Below are positions 9,201 to 15,390 of a DNA stretch of 20,097 nt, piece by piece. This stretch comes from a virus. The translations under genes were made by a program, and so were the position numbers. A model generated the notes under the pieces. The model did not search any database, was not told the DNA's origin, and saw only the letters and a program-made list of their open reading frames with translations. Within the stretch, counting starts at the first letter, position 1, and each line of letters starts with the position of its first letter. The stretch spans positions 1-20,097 of IMG/VR virus record IMGVR_UViG_3300024346_006028. One strand, 5' to 3'.

Positions 9201-11455
9201 CCATCCCTTTCTGCATTTATCAAACCTTTTTCTAGTTCAGACCTACTTACGCCGTACAAATCAGCATAAAAATCTCGCGCGGGTCCAGCAGTTGCTACAT
9301 CTCCAGCAAACTCTCCAGCGGCAGCCATTGCCCCAGACATTCTTGCTTCTTTGGTCATTTTTGAAACATTGTCTGTTACTGACTGAAGGCTCTTTTGTAT
9401 TTTTTTGCCTTCTTCAGTAAGTTTATTTTCTTCGTCTCTAGGGAGTAAGAAATTTCTAAATTGGTCTTGAGCAGTAACACTGCTTGTTGATTTACCGTTA
9501 CTTGAATAGTTGTATTCAATATTTACACCAATTACCAATGGTGCGACTCTAAAATTACTGAGTTCGTCTTTTAATCCTCTTACTTCGTCTGATACGCTTT
9601 TTACTGGCTTATTCATGTTTTTAAACAGCGATATTGTTTTACTAATTACAAATGTTGCGGCCATCATTCCGAGAACGAGTGCGCCCATTCCAAGCATGGC
9701 CTTACCTATTGTTGCATAAAAAACTTTAAGAGTAAGTGCTGTTGCGGCAGTAATGGTTCTAAAAGCGCCCATTGCGCCAGCAGACCCTACGGCTGCCCCT
9801 CTTTGCGCAAGCATTAGTTGAATGTTTTTAAACAAACTATTAGACATATTTATTTGCGATGTTGCCGCTGCTGTAGTTACCGCTCCTAATGCGCCTATGC
9901 CACCCGCTGTGGCCCTTGCAGCAGCACCAGTAATTCCAAGTCTTGCAGCAAGACCAGAAGTTGCGGCAGAAGTTCCTGTTACTGCAGCCCCAGCAGCAGT
10001 TGAAGATGCTCCTACCGCTCCCATAGAACTTATGTATGACTGGCCAGTTATAATATTTTTAACCATGCCAGTTGATTGGTCACGGAATCCGTTTGCTAAT
10101 CCTTGCAATGCAACAGTTGTAAATGCTTTCAATCTAATAAAAGTTGCAAGACTTCTAGTGAAGATTGTAAGTCCAATTGCTGCACCTGCAAAACCAGCCG
10201 CAGTTCTAATCAGCCAATCGTTGCGGGCGAAAAAAGCAAAAGCGGATGCTGCTTGTTTTCCTAAATCTGCAAGTGTTTTAATGAAGGGGGAAATTGCATC
10301 GCCGATTCTTACAAACGCAACTCTCATTTCTGCAGAAGCAGCGTTCATTTTAAAACCTAGAGTTTCTTGCATTGCCTGGAATGCCTTATCGGTATCTCCA
10401 GTTGCAGAACCAAGTTCTTGAAATATCAAGGCGTTTTTTTGCATGCTGGGGCCAATCAAAGCACTGATTGCAGTCAGCGGCCTAACATTTCCAAAAACTT
10501 TGGACATTGATTCAGCGTTATCACCTAACGCGCCATTTAGTTGTTCAAGTCCAGCAAAAAAACCTTTATTCTGAATTGTCTCTCTCAATGTCGCAGCAGA
10601 TATTCCGTATTTGCTTAGTTCTGCAGTTGCCTGAGCAGTAGGCTTTAATAAACTAGAGAGAATCTGGCGTAACTGGATTGCCGCCGTTCCAGCGGGCGCT
10701 CCTTGACGAGTAAGTGCGGCTACAGATGCAGCAACATCTTGAAATTTTAATCCAAAAGATGCCGCTACTGGGAGAACCTTACCCATTGCTGGGGCAAAAG
10801 AAGCGGCTTCCGCTTTACCTTCTCGCACTGCAGCAACAAGTACATCGGTTGCAATCGCCGCGTTATACATTCCTGGCGCGTAAGCGTTCATTACGCTTGT
10901 TGCCACATCCGCTACACCTTGAGTGGTTCCAAGACCAGCAGAAGCCGCGCGAGCAGAAACATTAAGAACATCGAGTGCTTCGGTTGTATTTTTAATACCA
11001 GCAGATGTGATGAAGTAAAGAGCATCTGCCAACTCTTCTGGTGCTTTTCCTACGGAACCAGCCATATCCAAAATGGCCGAACTCATTTTTTTGATATCTA
11101 CGGCAGTAACGCCTACCAAACCCTTAATAAGCCCCATAGATGTTTCAAAATCTTTAGAAGCCTGGATTGCATTTTTGCCAATTGTAATCAAAGGCATGGC
11201 TACCTTGTACATCATGAGGCTGCCAGTCATACGCATGGCATCGCCAGCAGCACGGTATGTCGGTACCGTATTCATCATTGAACGGTTCATGCCGCCAATG
11301 TGGGAGTTAAGGCCGCTCATAGCCGAACCTGCGGTATTGGCTCCACGGGTGACGCCGCTGAACATGCCCTGAGCCTTGCCAGCGCCATTAACCGAAACAA
11401 AAATTTGTTGACTTAACGGGGGTAAATTAATACCACCGCCACCTGGGGAACTCAT
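6272..11455 (-). CDS. Tape measure protein
   Basis: This 1727-residue protein is the longest gene in the window. Residues about 95-340 are a TP901-type phage tail tape measure domain (FETSMGLIKGLVGV, helical Ala/Leu-rich segments, LTRQGAPAGTAAIQLRQIL). Hydrophobic stretches near 415-440 and 565-610 may be membrane-active segments. A typical SLGIKSPSTVMHEKVG motif with a downstream IAQGVANGI lies near residue 1170, followed by long Ala/Lys-rich helices. The C-terminus carries GGALSPGRLTLVGESGPELI near 1642-1661, a hallmark of tape measure proteins. At about 0.15 nm per residue it predicts a tail of roughly 250 nm (inference). The ATG at 11455 has no good Shine-Dalgarno, and an in-frame TGA lies 15 nt upstream, so this start is the only ATG available; translation may be coupled to the short frame before it. 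Several antisense open frames across it are shadows. Confidence 0.95.
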   Translation of the reverse strand: MSSPGGGGINLPPLSQQIFVSVNGAGKAQGMFSGVTRGANTAGSAMSGLNSHIGGMNRSMMNTVPTYRAAGDAMRMTGSLMMYKVAMPLITIGKNAIQASKDFETSMGLIKGLVGVTAVDIKKMSSAILDMAGSVGKAPEELADALYFITSAGIKNTTEALDVLNVSARAASAGLGTTQGVADVATSVMNAYAPGMYNAAIATDVLVAAVREGKAEAASFAPAMGKVLPVAASFGLKFQDVAASVAALTRQGAPAGTAAIQLRQILSSLLKPTAQATAELSKYGISAATLRETIQNKGFFAGLEQLNGALGDNAESMSKVFGNVRPLTAISALIGPSMQKNALIFQELGSATGDTDKAFQAMQETLGFKMNAASAEMRVAFVRIGDAISPFIKTLADLGKQAASAFAFFARNDWLIRTAAGFAGAAIGLTIFTRSLATFIRLKAFTTVALQGLANGFRDQSTGMVKNIITGQSYISSMGAVGASSTAAGAAVTGTSAATSGLAARLGITGAAARATAGGIGALGAVTTAAATSQINMSNSLFKNIQLMLAQRGAAVGSAGAMGAFRTITAATALTLKVFYATIGKAMLGMGALVLGMMAATFVISKTISLFKNMNKPVKSVSDEVRGLKDELSNFRVAPLVIGVNIEYNYSSNGKSTSSVTAQDQFRNFLLPRDEENKLTEEGKKIQKSLQSVTDNVSKMTKEARMSGAMAAAGEFAGDVATAGPARDFYADLYGVSRSELEKGLINAERDGAALIKARISKGFDDARETKSGGGYLRATSTGGDFGTYIARLKKEYRTEAAVRQTLERDMASQQGITRPLSDSLSSTSGSALQFIKTLEVVSDSVIAAGGSTKDAEIATTEYARAAIKSVDGNTKGSTVFELLTNNAGVFSTKIDALTAGTKNYAEEQKISVITSQDVIDSFNKTSSAVAATSQSVFTLSDDIASLSVAFSDGLNGSINDAASLMEAYTKALKEVKRGQEALFSSQMGMVDAEIAYRGAVQDSIQALGKSGGNFNSNSEESLKARKAVAEAAQSVLDIGNATYANTAGDEKVRGEAGAVAAQKAYDAYSNQLKKIGMSDTTITEMFSSILGKNLDLSGTRIEFTPEWISKTFSTDDIDLSKASDAGKDTSGGIATGVGAGEKDLRTAAQKSAQAIIDEYKASLGIKSPSTVMHEKVGIPIAQGVANGITAGTPFAIKAALDLSKDIWSAMSGADQMRNYRTSGSPDPKKVAALTVAQAAAAAKAKAEANKNPYDDILSGLDTTGKTSKADDQAALAKTVKLQGSKVSKGVYDLMATTLGGKSAKDLGGNFLTKFAEGVNAAKSLIKTPITDLIKSITSEVTSKLTVFTALIDAKLNLDQAKVDLKKFLVLNTAEMLNSSISAATRAKNQAANKFGGNQGTDVTRYEKSQIKTAAAAAQQAARDYRLGKISFAEYQDAQDALVNTQDEAKEASSDLAKATNDLTDAEAAKESAAGRTAAAAANVVIAQDSLTTAYINAKAAGSDVADTFGNIAGVVIPGLAGATVGYFNGLASLVTNKDVAPFISPDMTKLITGATGEADKGALVNSPTYVAPTEPTAPGAQMSRAVARANFLADANKRLKTKYKTVTEYINGGANATRDAARQALWDKYVKDNNVAAAAKGGALSPGRLTLVGESGPELITPNAAARITPYSVLERYARTASHDTQNGSQGSNNPISITVNNPVPERASDSIARRMQNMSSLGLFG

Positions 11456-11456
11456 G

Positions 11457-11522
11457 TCATAAGTATTTCATTGTTTGGACAGCAACGCAAACGATTGCAG
11501 CATAAACAGAATCATAAATCAT
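11457..11522 (-). CDS. Possible 21-residue bridging ORF before the tape measure gene
   Basis: This frame begins with an ATG that overlaps the TGA of the frameshifted chaperone extension (ATGA). It ends with a TGA one base before the tape measure ATG. It therefore fills the gap between the two genes exactly. The peptide is mostly hydrophobic (MIYDSVYAAIVCVAVQTMKY and Leu). There is no independent Shine-Dalgarno and no family. If real, its main role may be to carry terminating ribosomes to a start codon that lacks a ribosome site. It could equally be a chance frame; treat it as a weak call. Confidence 0.3.
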   Translation of the reverse strand: MIYDSVYAAIVCVAVQTMKYL

Positions 11523-12165
11523 TTTTTAACACTCATGCCCATTGCTGCTGCAAATTGCATTATGTCTGAGCCTTGCGCTTTTTGTTTCATGTGTCCAGCG
11601 CTTTCAAAAACAATTGCTGCTTGCGCTGGACTACATTCCCAAAACTCGTCTAGGGTTCTACCTGTTTTAGTCCAGATGCTGAGCCAGTCTTTCCACGGGA
11701 GGGTTTTGGTTCCTTCGGAAGTTGGTTTTCTAGTTCTGCGTTTAGCGCTTGGCGCTGCTCCTCCGCGAGTTTTTCCGCCTGACGCAACAGACGACTCGCT
11801 GTTGTAGGGTCCACGCCGTTACAGATTGACCATGCCATTGCAATTGCATTTTGATAGTCAGTTAGCGCTCCTTCCAACATTGCTTCACCGATTTTTTGTT
11901 TGTCTTGCGCTAAGCAAATAGACAATGTTTCACGGCAGGTGCTAGAAGCACGAGTTTCCTGCATCTGTTGCCATTGTTCAAGGTCGCCGAAACGGTCCTC
12001 AATATCTGCAATGGTGTTGTGGTTAAAACGAACAAACGCAATTTCTTTTTCAAAATCGCCCTCTTCATTAAACTTGCGCTTCCATGCTCCACCTTCTGTG
12101 CGCTCTAAGACCGCAAGTTGGATTGGAACACCTTTATTTTTTAATACAATTGGGGTATAGTCCAT
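11519..12165 (-). CDS. Tail assembly chaperone, -1 frameshifted long form (lambda G-T type)
   Basis: Siphoviruses typically make a second, longer tail chaperone by -1 ribosomal frameshifting just before the tape measure gene, and the sequence supports that here. Near the end of the short form, the -1 frame is open and runs to TGA 11521-11519. It adds about 60 residues with a protein-like sequence: PWKDWLSIWTKTGRTLDEFW, then SPAQAAIVFESAGHMKQKAQ and a final MQFAAAMGMSVKK. If the slip occurs at the AAA codon 11706-11704, the product is about 215 residues from the ATG start. The T-like extension in lambda binds the tape measure while the G part binds major tail protein. The extension frame has no sensible start of its own. 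Exact slip position and efficiency cannot be told from sequence alone. Confidence 0.72.
11650..12165 (-). CDS. Tail assembly chaperone, short form (lambda G type)
   Basis: The 171-residue protein lies between the major tail protein and the tape measure, the standard position of the G-type chaperone that keeps tail subunits ready for assembly. Its sequence fits: an N-terminal beta strand part (MDYTPIVLKNKGVPIQLAVL), then an acidic segment with FVRFNHNTIADIEDRFGDLE and helices rich in Ala/Gln, ending in a Lys/Pro/Glu linker. A longer frame from TTG at 12213 exists, but I chose ATG 12165-12163: the TTG would lie inside the terminator hairpin, and the extra residues (with YPPYVYSER) look non-conserved. 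A TATAGT hexamer ends 6 nt before this ATG and there is no clear Shine-Dalgarno, which suggests a leaderless message. Confidence 0.82.
   Translation of the reverse strand: MDYTPIVLKNKGVPIQLAVLERTEGGAWKRKFNEEGDFEKEIAFVRFNHNTIADIEDRFGDLEQWQQMQETRASSTCRETLSICLAQDKQKIGEAMLEGALTDYQNAIAMAWSICNGVDPTTASRLLRQAEKLAEEQRQALNAELENQLPKEPKPSRGKTGSASGLKQVEP
11689..11707 (-). promoter_or_regulatory. Candidate -1 programmed frameshift region
   Basis: Two sites in the short-form frame could allow the -1 slip. The first is A AAA CCC (11707-11701), where the Lys tRNA can re-pair perfectly on AAA one base back but the Pro tRNA cannot. The second is T GGA AAG (11695-11689), which differs from the lambda G GGA AAG heptamer only in its first base and is in the correct phase. 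Both place ribosomes in the open -1 frame. Neither is a perfect canonical heptamer, so the site is uncertain even though a shift is likely. Confidence 0.45.
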
Positions 12166-12171
12166 CCGCTC

Positions 12172-12200
12172 ACTATACACATAGGGTGGGTATAAAGCAA
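12172..12200 (-). promoter_or_regulatory. Promoter for the tail assembly/tape measure operon, leaderless type
   Basis: TTGCTT (12200-12195) and TATAGT (12177-12172) are separated by exactly 17 nt, and TATAGT ends 6 nt before the ATG at 12165. Transcription would start at or next to the A of the ATG, giving a leaderless message. This agrees with the absence of a Shine-Dalgarno there and with the terminator-like hairpin just upstream. Confidence 0.55.
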
Positions 12201-12225
12201 ATGACGGCCCCAAAGGACCGCCATT
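12200..12225 (-). terminator. Terminator-like hairpin after the major tail protein gene
   Basis: Two 11-nt arms (12225-12215 and 12210-12200) flank a 4-nt loop. Read as minus-strand RNA all 11 positions pair, two of them as G-U wobbles; read as plus-strand RNA these two become A-C mismatches. The hairpin is thus tuned to transcripts on the minus strand. It lies 22 nt after the stop of the major tail protein gene and is followed by an interrupted U-run (AUUUGCUUUAU). It probably ends or attenuates the major tail transcript. Confidence 0.65.
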
Positions 12226-12246
12226 CGCAATTTTGGACTGTTTGAA

Positions 12247-12804
12247 TTAGGCTGAAAGGCCAGTTACTGCTTCGCGGAACTCAACTGTTCCGAATGCACC
12301 AGTGTAAGCAGAAAGAATTGCTTCTGCGTCAAACTGTGGCTGGCTGAAGTTGTCGGTCGAACCACCCATGATTGAACCGCCAGTTACTTGGCACTTGTTG
12401 AGAACCATTGCAATTTCAGAAAGGTCTGACTCAATATCATTGATAAGGAATTCAACCTTGAAGTAAGGAAGGCTACGGCTGTTAAATTCGTAGGAAGCGG
12501 TTTCTGATGAAGAACTACCTGCTGTTGCAACTGTGCCGCCGTAGATGGTTTTCATAACATCAAGGCTCAATTCGCTGTATGTAGCAGAGAAGTTAAGACG
12601 GTCAATCTTGCCTTTCTTGGCAAGAACCTTTCCGCCGTCACCCTTGAGTTCTGCTGTAACGAAGTTTGCTTCAACTGTTACTTCCTGAATACCAGGAACA
12701 TCAACTGCAGCACCATAGGTGGCTGATGAATCCGTGTCGGTAAGCATTTCGTATACTTTGCAATCCGCAACATCGAATGTGATTGTCGATTTATCTGCTG
12801 CCAT
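12247..12804 (-). CDS. Major tail tube protein
   Basis: This 185-residue protein is the likely tail tube subunit. It starts at ATG 12804-12802 with a strong TTAGGAG about 9 nt upstream. The sequence has the features of siphovirus tube proteins: an N-terminal strand region with YEMLTDTDSSATYGAAVDVP and a statement of beta strands (QEVTVEANFVTAELKGDGGK). It continues with a helix-turn containing NFSATYSELSLDVMKTIYGG and a C-terminal strand with FDAEAILSAY. It precedes the tail chaperone and tape measure genes, the usual order. It appears to have its own promoter (12869-12840) and a hairpin after its end, as expected for a protein needed in hundreds of copies. I see no Ig-like extension. The alternative, a tail terminator or completion protein, is less likely given the downstream gene order. 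Confidence 0.85.
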   Translation of the reverse strand: MAADKSTITFDVADCKVYEMLTDTDSSATYGAAVDVPGIQEVTVEANFVTAELKGDGGKVLAKKGKIDRLNFSATYSELSLDVMKTIYGGTVATAGSSSSETASYEFNSRSLPYFKVEFLINDIESDLSEIAMVLNKCQVTGGSIMGGSTDNFSQPQFDAEAILSAYTGAFGTVEFREAVTGLSA

Positions 12805-12824
12805 GTTATTTAACTCCTAAGTCC

Positions 12825-12838
12825 TGAGATTAGTCTCA
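12825..12838. repeat. 5-bp palindrome in the leader of the major tail protein gene
   Basis: TGAGA and TCTCA face each other across a 4-nt spacer, a few bases after the -10 hexamer and over the predicted transcription start near 12833. The position suits an operator better than an RNA hairpin, since the predicted RNA would begin inside it. Five-base arms can arise by chance. Confidence 0.3.
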
Positions 12839-12839
12839 T

Positions 12840-12869
12840 TTTATACCTCTACTTGTGCAGAAGTGTGAA
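12840..12869 (-). promoter_or_regulatory. Sigma70-like promoter of the major tail protein gene
   Basis: TTCACA (12869-12864; five of six consensus bases) and TATAAA (12845-12840; five of six) are 18 nt apart on the minus strand. The predicted start near 12833 leaves a leader of about 28 nt with the strong ribosome site. It sits in the 75-nt gap after the peptidoglycan-binding gene. This is the best consensus promoter in the window. Confidence 0.6.
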
Positions 12870-12879
12870 AGGGTAGTGA

Positions 12880-13278
12880 TTAGACGAGAGAGAGAATTTC
12901 GTGCCCGACAATGCCAGTTGGCTCAGAGCCAACGGATGCCTGATACTTCTTCACAGCCTCGTGTGTGTGAACACAGAAGATTCCAGTAGATGGGCAAGTG
13001 ATGCCCTTAGATACTAAATATTCTTGAACATTCTTGATTGCAACACCAGCGTCACCGCGCTTGAAGGTCTTGCCCGAATCGGCAACAGTTTTTTCGGCTT
13101 TAGCCTTTTTGACTGCTTTTACTTCTTCGACGATGATTTCTTCAATGGCAGCAGGTGCTTCTTCGGCAGGCGCTTCAGCAGCAGGTGCTTCTTCAGCCAC
13201 TACTTCTGCTTCAACTTCAGCAACCACTTCGGCAGGTGCTTCTGCTGGTGCTTCAGGGGTATCATTAAAATCTGTCAT
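12880..13278 (-). CDS. Peptidoglycan-binding-domain protein with Ala/Glu/Pro-rich N-terminus
   Basis: The 132-residue protein has two parts. Residues 8-46 are a low-complexity Ala/Pro/Glu/Val segment, followed by a Lys-rich joint (53-63). Residues about 72-131 match the PG_binding_1 fold: FKRGDAGVAIKNVQEYLVSK, then TGIFCVHTHEAVKKYQ and TGIVGHEIL, with the family's G(D/S)xG..V..lQ..L, tGxFg..T..AV..fQ and tGivG pattern. There is no signal peptide, so it would act from inside the cell after membrane opening, or as part of the virion. It starts 12 nt after the small membrane protein gene and both may be cotranscribed. It could be a separate wall-binding partner for the endolysin, which has no such domain, or a tail-associated wall binder. 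The ribosome site before the ATG is weak. Confidence 0.82.
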   Translation of the reverse strand: MTDFNDTPEAPAEAPAEVVAEVEAEVVAEEAPAAEAPAEEAPAAIEEIIVEEVKAVKKAKAEKTVADSGKTFKRGDAGVAIKNVQEYLVSKGITCPSTGIFCVHTHEAVKKYQASVGSEPTGIVGHEILSLV

Positions 13279-13290
13279 GGTCTACTGCTT

Positions 13291-13485
13291 TCAGGCTGCT
13301 GGTTTGTCACCAAAGAAAGAGGCAACCGCTGGGTCACCAATCTTCTTTGATACTACTGCAAAAACGGTGGCAAGCATAGGGATAGCCATTGCCATAAGAG
13401 CAGGGTCAACATTGTACTTGCTCATGAAATAGATTGCAATGCCCATGACACCGCCCTTTAGTCCTTGGTCACTAACTTGTCCCAT
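13291..13485 (-). CDS. Small membrane protein (64 residues), holin-like
   Basis: The start is firm: GGAGG lies 7 nt before ATG 13485-13483. The protein has a likely membrane helix at about 28-46 (PALMAMAIPMLATVFAVVSK) and a weaker hydrophobic stretch at about 10-22 (GGVMGIAIYF), then a short polar tail. This size and pattern is common among phage holins and antiholins. It precedes the peptidoglycan-binding protein, which fits a cell-envelope role. A second, better placed holin candidate lies at 16344-16180, so this one could be an antiholin, a holin partner or a virion membrane protein. The ribosome site is in an inverted repeat (13517-13486), which suggests translational control. No diagnostic holin motif is visible. 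Confidence 0.75.
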   Translation of the reverse strand: MGQVSDQGLKGGVMGIAIYFMSKYNVDPALMAMAIPMLATVFAVVSKKIGDPAVASFFGDKPAA

Positions 13486-13517
13486 AAATACCTCCGTATA
13501 AAGATTTAAAGGTATTT
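13486..13517 (-). promoter_or_regulatory. Inverted repeat that can hide the ribosome site of the small membrane protein gene
   Basis: In the mRNA, AAAUACCU (13517-13510) can pair with AGGUAUUU (13493-13486) as a perfect 8-bp stem with a 16-nt loop. The 3' arm contains the AGG of the GGAGG Shine-Dalgarno and ends directly before the AUG. Folding would block ribosome access, so the structure may act as a translational switch. Confidence 0.5.
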
Positions 13518-13521
13518 TCGC

Positions 13522-13541
13522 AGACTATTATCGTATAGTCT
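13522..13541. repeat. 7-bp perfect inverted repeat at the helicase stop codon
   Basis: AGACTAT and ATAGTCT flank a 6-nt spacer, and the outer base pair reaches into the helicase stop codon. There is no U-run after it on the minus strand, so it is a poor intrinsic terminator. A GATAAT hexamer (13532-13527) overlaps it and could be a -10 element, though no convincing -35 lies 16-18 nt upstream. It may be an operator or an mRNA 3'-end stabiliser. Confidence 0.4.
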
Positions 13542-15390
13542 AATTAACACCAGAACGCTGTGAAATCCTGCGCATCAGGTCAGCCAGAACAGAGTGTGAA
13601 ACTTCCGAGTTGCCGTCAGTGACGGAATCAACTACGCCTCGTTTTTGTTCTATCAATTCGTATATGTCTTCATCAATAGTTCCAGCACACATAATGTAAT
13701 AAACTTGAACATTGTTTACTTGTCCGTAACGATGGCATCTATCTTCGGCTTGGTCGTGAATTGCGGGCGTCCAATCTTGCTGAACAAATAGCACATCAGA
13801 AGCCGCGGTTAATGTGATGCCAACTGAACCAGCCTGAAGGTTAAGGACAATAACCCGTGCGTTTGCATCGTTTTGAAATGTATCAATAGCATTTTGGCGA
13901 GCAGCCATCTCATCTTTTCCGCTTACTCTAAGACCGCCGTACTTTTTGGCGAGAGTATCTACGATGCTGACATTATGAGCAAACACAACAAGTTTTCTAT
14001 CGGTCGATTCCAAGAATGAATCAATCCACTCATAGGTTGCTTCTAACTTTGCCTCAGTAGCAAGTTTCTTTAGAACACCCGTCTTCACTAGATGCTGAGC
14101 GGAGTCTTTGGCCTTGTAGCCATTCTCTGCAAGAAATGAAATTAAATCTTTCTCAGCCCGCATGTAGGACATCATCTCGGTAGCCGAACCAGTCACCGTA
14201 ACAATGTTGCGGGATTTTGCTGGAAGGTCTTTGAGAACATCTTCTTTAATTCTTCGGATATAGCAAATTTGGCGCAATCTGATATTTAGTTCGTTTGTAT
14301 TTGTTGCTCCAGAAGTATCCCAGTGGTAGCCATCGTAATAAGCGCCCGCATACCGCTTCAGGAAGGCCCATTTGCCTCCAAACTTGCCAAGCACTCCCAA
14401 GATGTCTAATTGACTTACAATCTCTTGTGGGGCGTTTGTGATGGGTGTACCGCTTAATAACAGAACCATTCCCGACTGGGGAACATACTTTGCTATCTGC
14501 ATCACATTTTTAGTTCTGGTAGCGGCTGGGTTCTTGACATAATGCGACTCATCACAAATCATTGCCTTGAGATTCATGAACTTTAAAGCCCCGACAAACT
14601 TAGTTACAATGTCATAGTTTGTTATAATTACATCTGCTTTTGTCACTTCATCTTTGGAGTTGAGAATCTTGACTTCTCTATGGGGTGCCCACTTCTTCCA
14701 CTCTCGTGACCAGTTTTCTTTAAGCGACTTTGGGCATACGACAAAAACTGGGTAAGCCTCTTCTTTTTCAATAGCCGCAATGGCTTGAATGGTTTTACCA
14801 AGCCCCATTTGGTCGGCAATAAAGCACCTTCTAGTCTCAATTGCGTACTTAACTCCAGCCTTTTGATAAGGCATCAGTTCTCCAGTAAGACGGCTTATCT
14901 CTATGTCGGCATCTACGGCGGAAGAACTTTCAAGCAAATTAGCCGCAGACGAGATGTTGCCTTCTAGTTCGTCTCGCAGGTCTTGATGCAAATCAAAAGA
15001 GAACCTGAAAGCAAACTGCATTAGTTCTTGAGTAATGCTTGCTGTCCAGCGCTTATCTTTGGTGTCCCATTTTTTTCCAGGAAGGAACTTGATTGCGGCT
15101 ATAACTTCTTCGTTGTATTCAAATTCTACGATTGCCTGTTTTTTATATGGATATATGCGGCGGGCAATTTGCTTTGGCTTTTTAGTTTCTTCTTCCGCAA
15201 ATACATCAAGAGGGAAACCGTATGATTCAGCAAACTCGTGCAAATCATTAGTGTAGCGAGTGCTCACAGTCCAGACAGAGTGCTTTGGGTTCCATGAAGC
15301 GGTTGGAAGGTCGGCAATAATATCTACTAATGATTGCTCATAGGGAAATGTTATTGAGTAAAGATTTCCATGCTTTTTTATGGATTTCAT
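13540..15390 (-). CDS. SNF2-family DNA helicase/translocase, SMARCAL1-like
   Basis: The 616-residue protein has the complete SNF2 motor. Motif I is DQMGLGKT (193-200), motif II DESH (280-283) and motif III SGTP (313-316). The C-terminal half has QAGSVGITLTAA (519-530) and the motif VI arginine region DQAEDRCHRYGQ (546-557). The N-terminus contains two copies of a short beta module with a W-x(2-3)-K-x(2-3)-W core (about 8-60, with WNPKHSVW at 33-40, and 84-135, with WDTKDKRW at 108-115). This resembles the HARP substrate-recognition repeats of SMARCAL1, an annealing helicase that acts at forked DNA. A phage role in fork remodelling, recombination or replication is therefore inferred. The ATG overlaps the stop of the WhiB-like gene by 4 nt, so the two are translationally coupled. 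No nuclease domain is visible. It is unusual for such a gene to lie between lysis-like and tail genes. Confidence 0.93.
   Translation of the reverse strand: MKSIKKHGNLYSITFPYEQSLVDIIADLPTASWNPKHSVWTVSTRYTNDLHEFAESYGFPLDVFAEEETKKPKQIARRIYPYKKQAIVEFEYNEEVIAAIKFLPGKKWDTKDKRWTASITQELMQFAFRFSFDLHQDLRDELEGNISSAANLLESSSAVDADIEISRLTGELMPYQKAGVKYAIETRRCFIADQMGLGKTIQAIAAIEKEEAYPVFVVCPKSLKENWSREWKKWAPHREVKILNSKDEVTKADVIITNYDIVTKFVGALKFMNLKAMICDESHYVKNPAATRTKNVMQIAKYVPQSGMVLLLSGTPITNAPQEIVSQLDILGVLGKFGGKWAFLKRYAGAYYDGYHWDTSGATNTNELNIRLRQICYIRRIKEDVLKDLPAKSRNIVTVTGSATEMMSYMRAEKDLISFLAENGYKAKDSAQHLVKTGVLKKLATEAKLEATYEWIDSFLESTDRKLVVFAHNVSIVDTLAKKYGGLRVSGKDEMAARQNAIDTFQNDANARVIVLNLQAGSVGITLTAASDVLFVQQDWTPAIHDQAEDRCHRYGQVNNVQVYYIMCAGTIDEDIYELIEQKRGVVDSVTDGNSEVSHSVLADLMRRISQRSGVN

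Noticed and set aside
9822-10421. 199-codon open frame on the plus strand opposite the tape measure gene
   Set aside because: It is an antisense shadow of an Ala-rich coding region; no ribosome site and a low-complexity product. The same applies to the plus-strand frames at 303-659, 7263-7799, 13034-13432 and 16250-16639.
12166-12213. TTG at 12213 as start of the tail assembly chaperone
   Set aside because: It lies in the terminator-like hairpin, upstream of the likely transcription start, and has no ribosome site; the ATG at 12165 fits the promoter spacing.
13533-13558. Complete promoter at the palindrome after the helicase gene
   Set aside because: A GATAAT hexamer is present, but no -35 with more than weak similarity lies at 16-18 nt; kept only as a palindrome.
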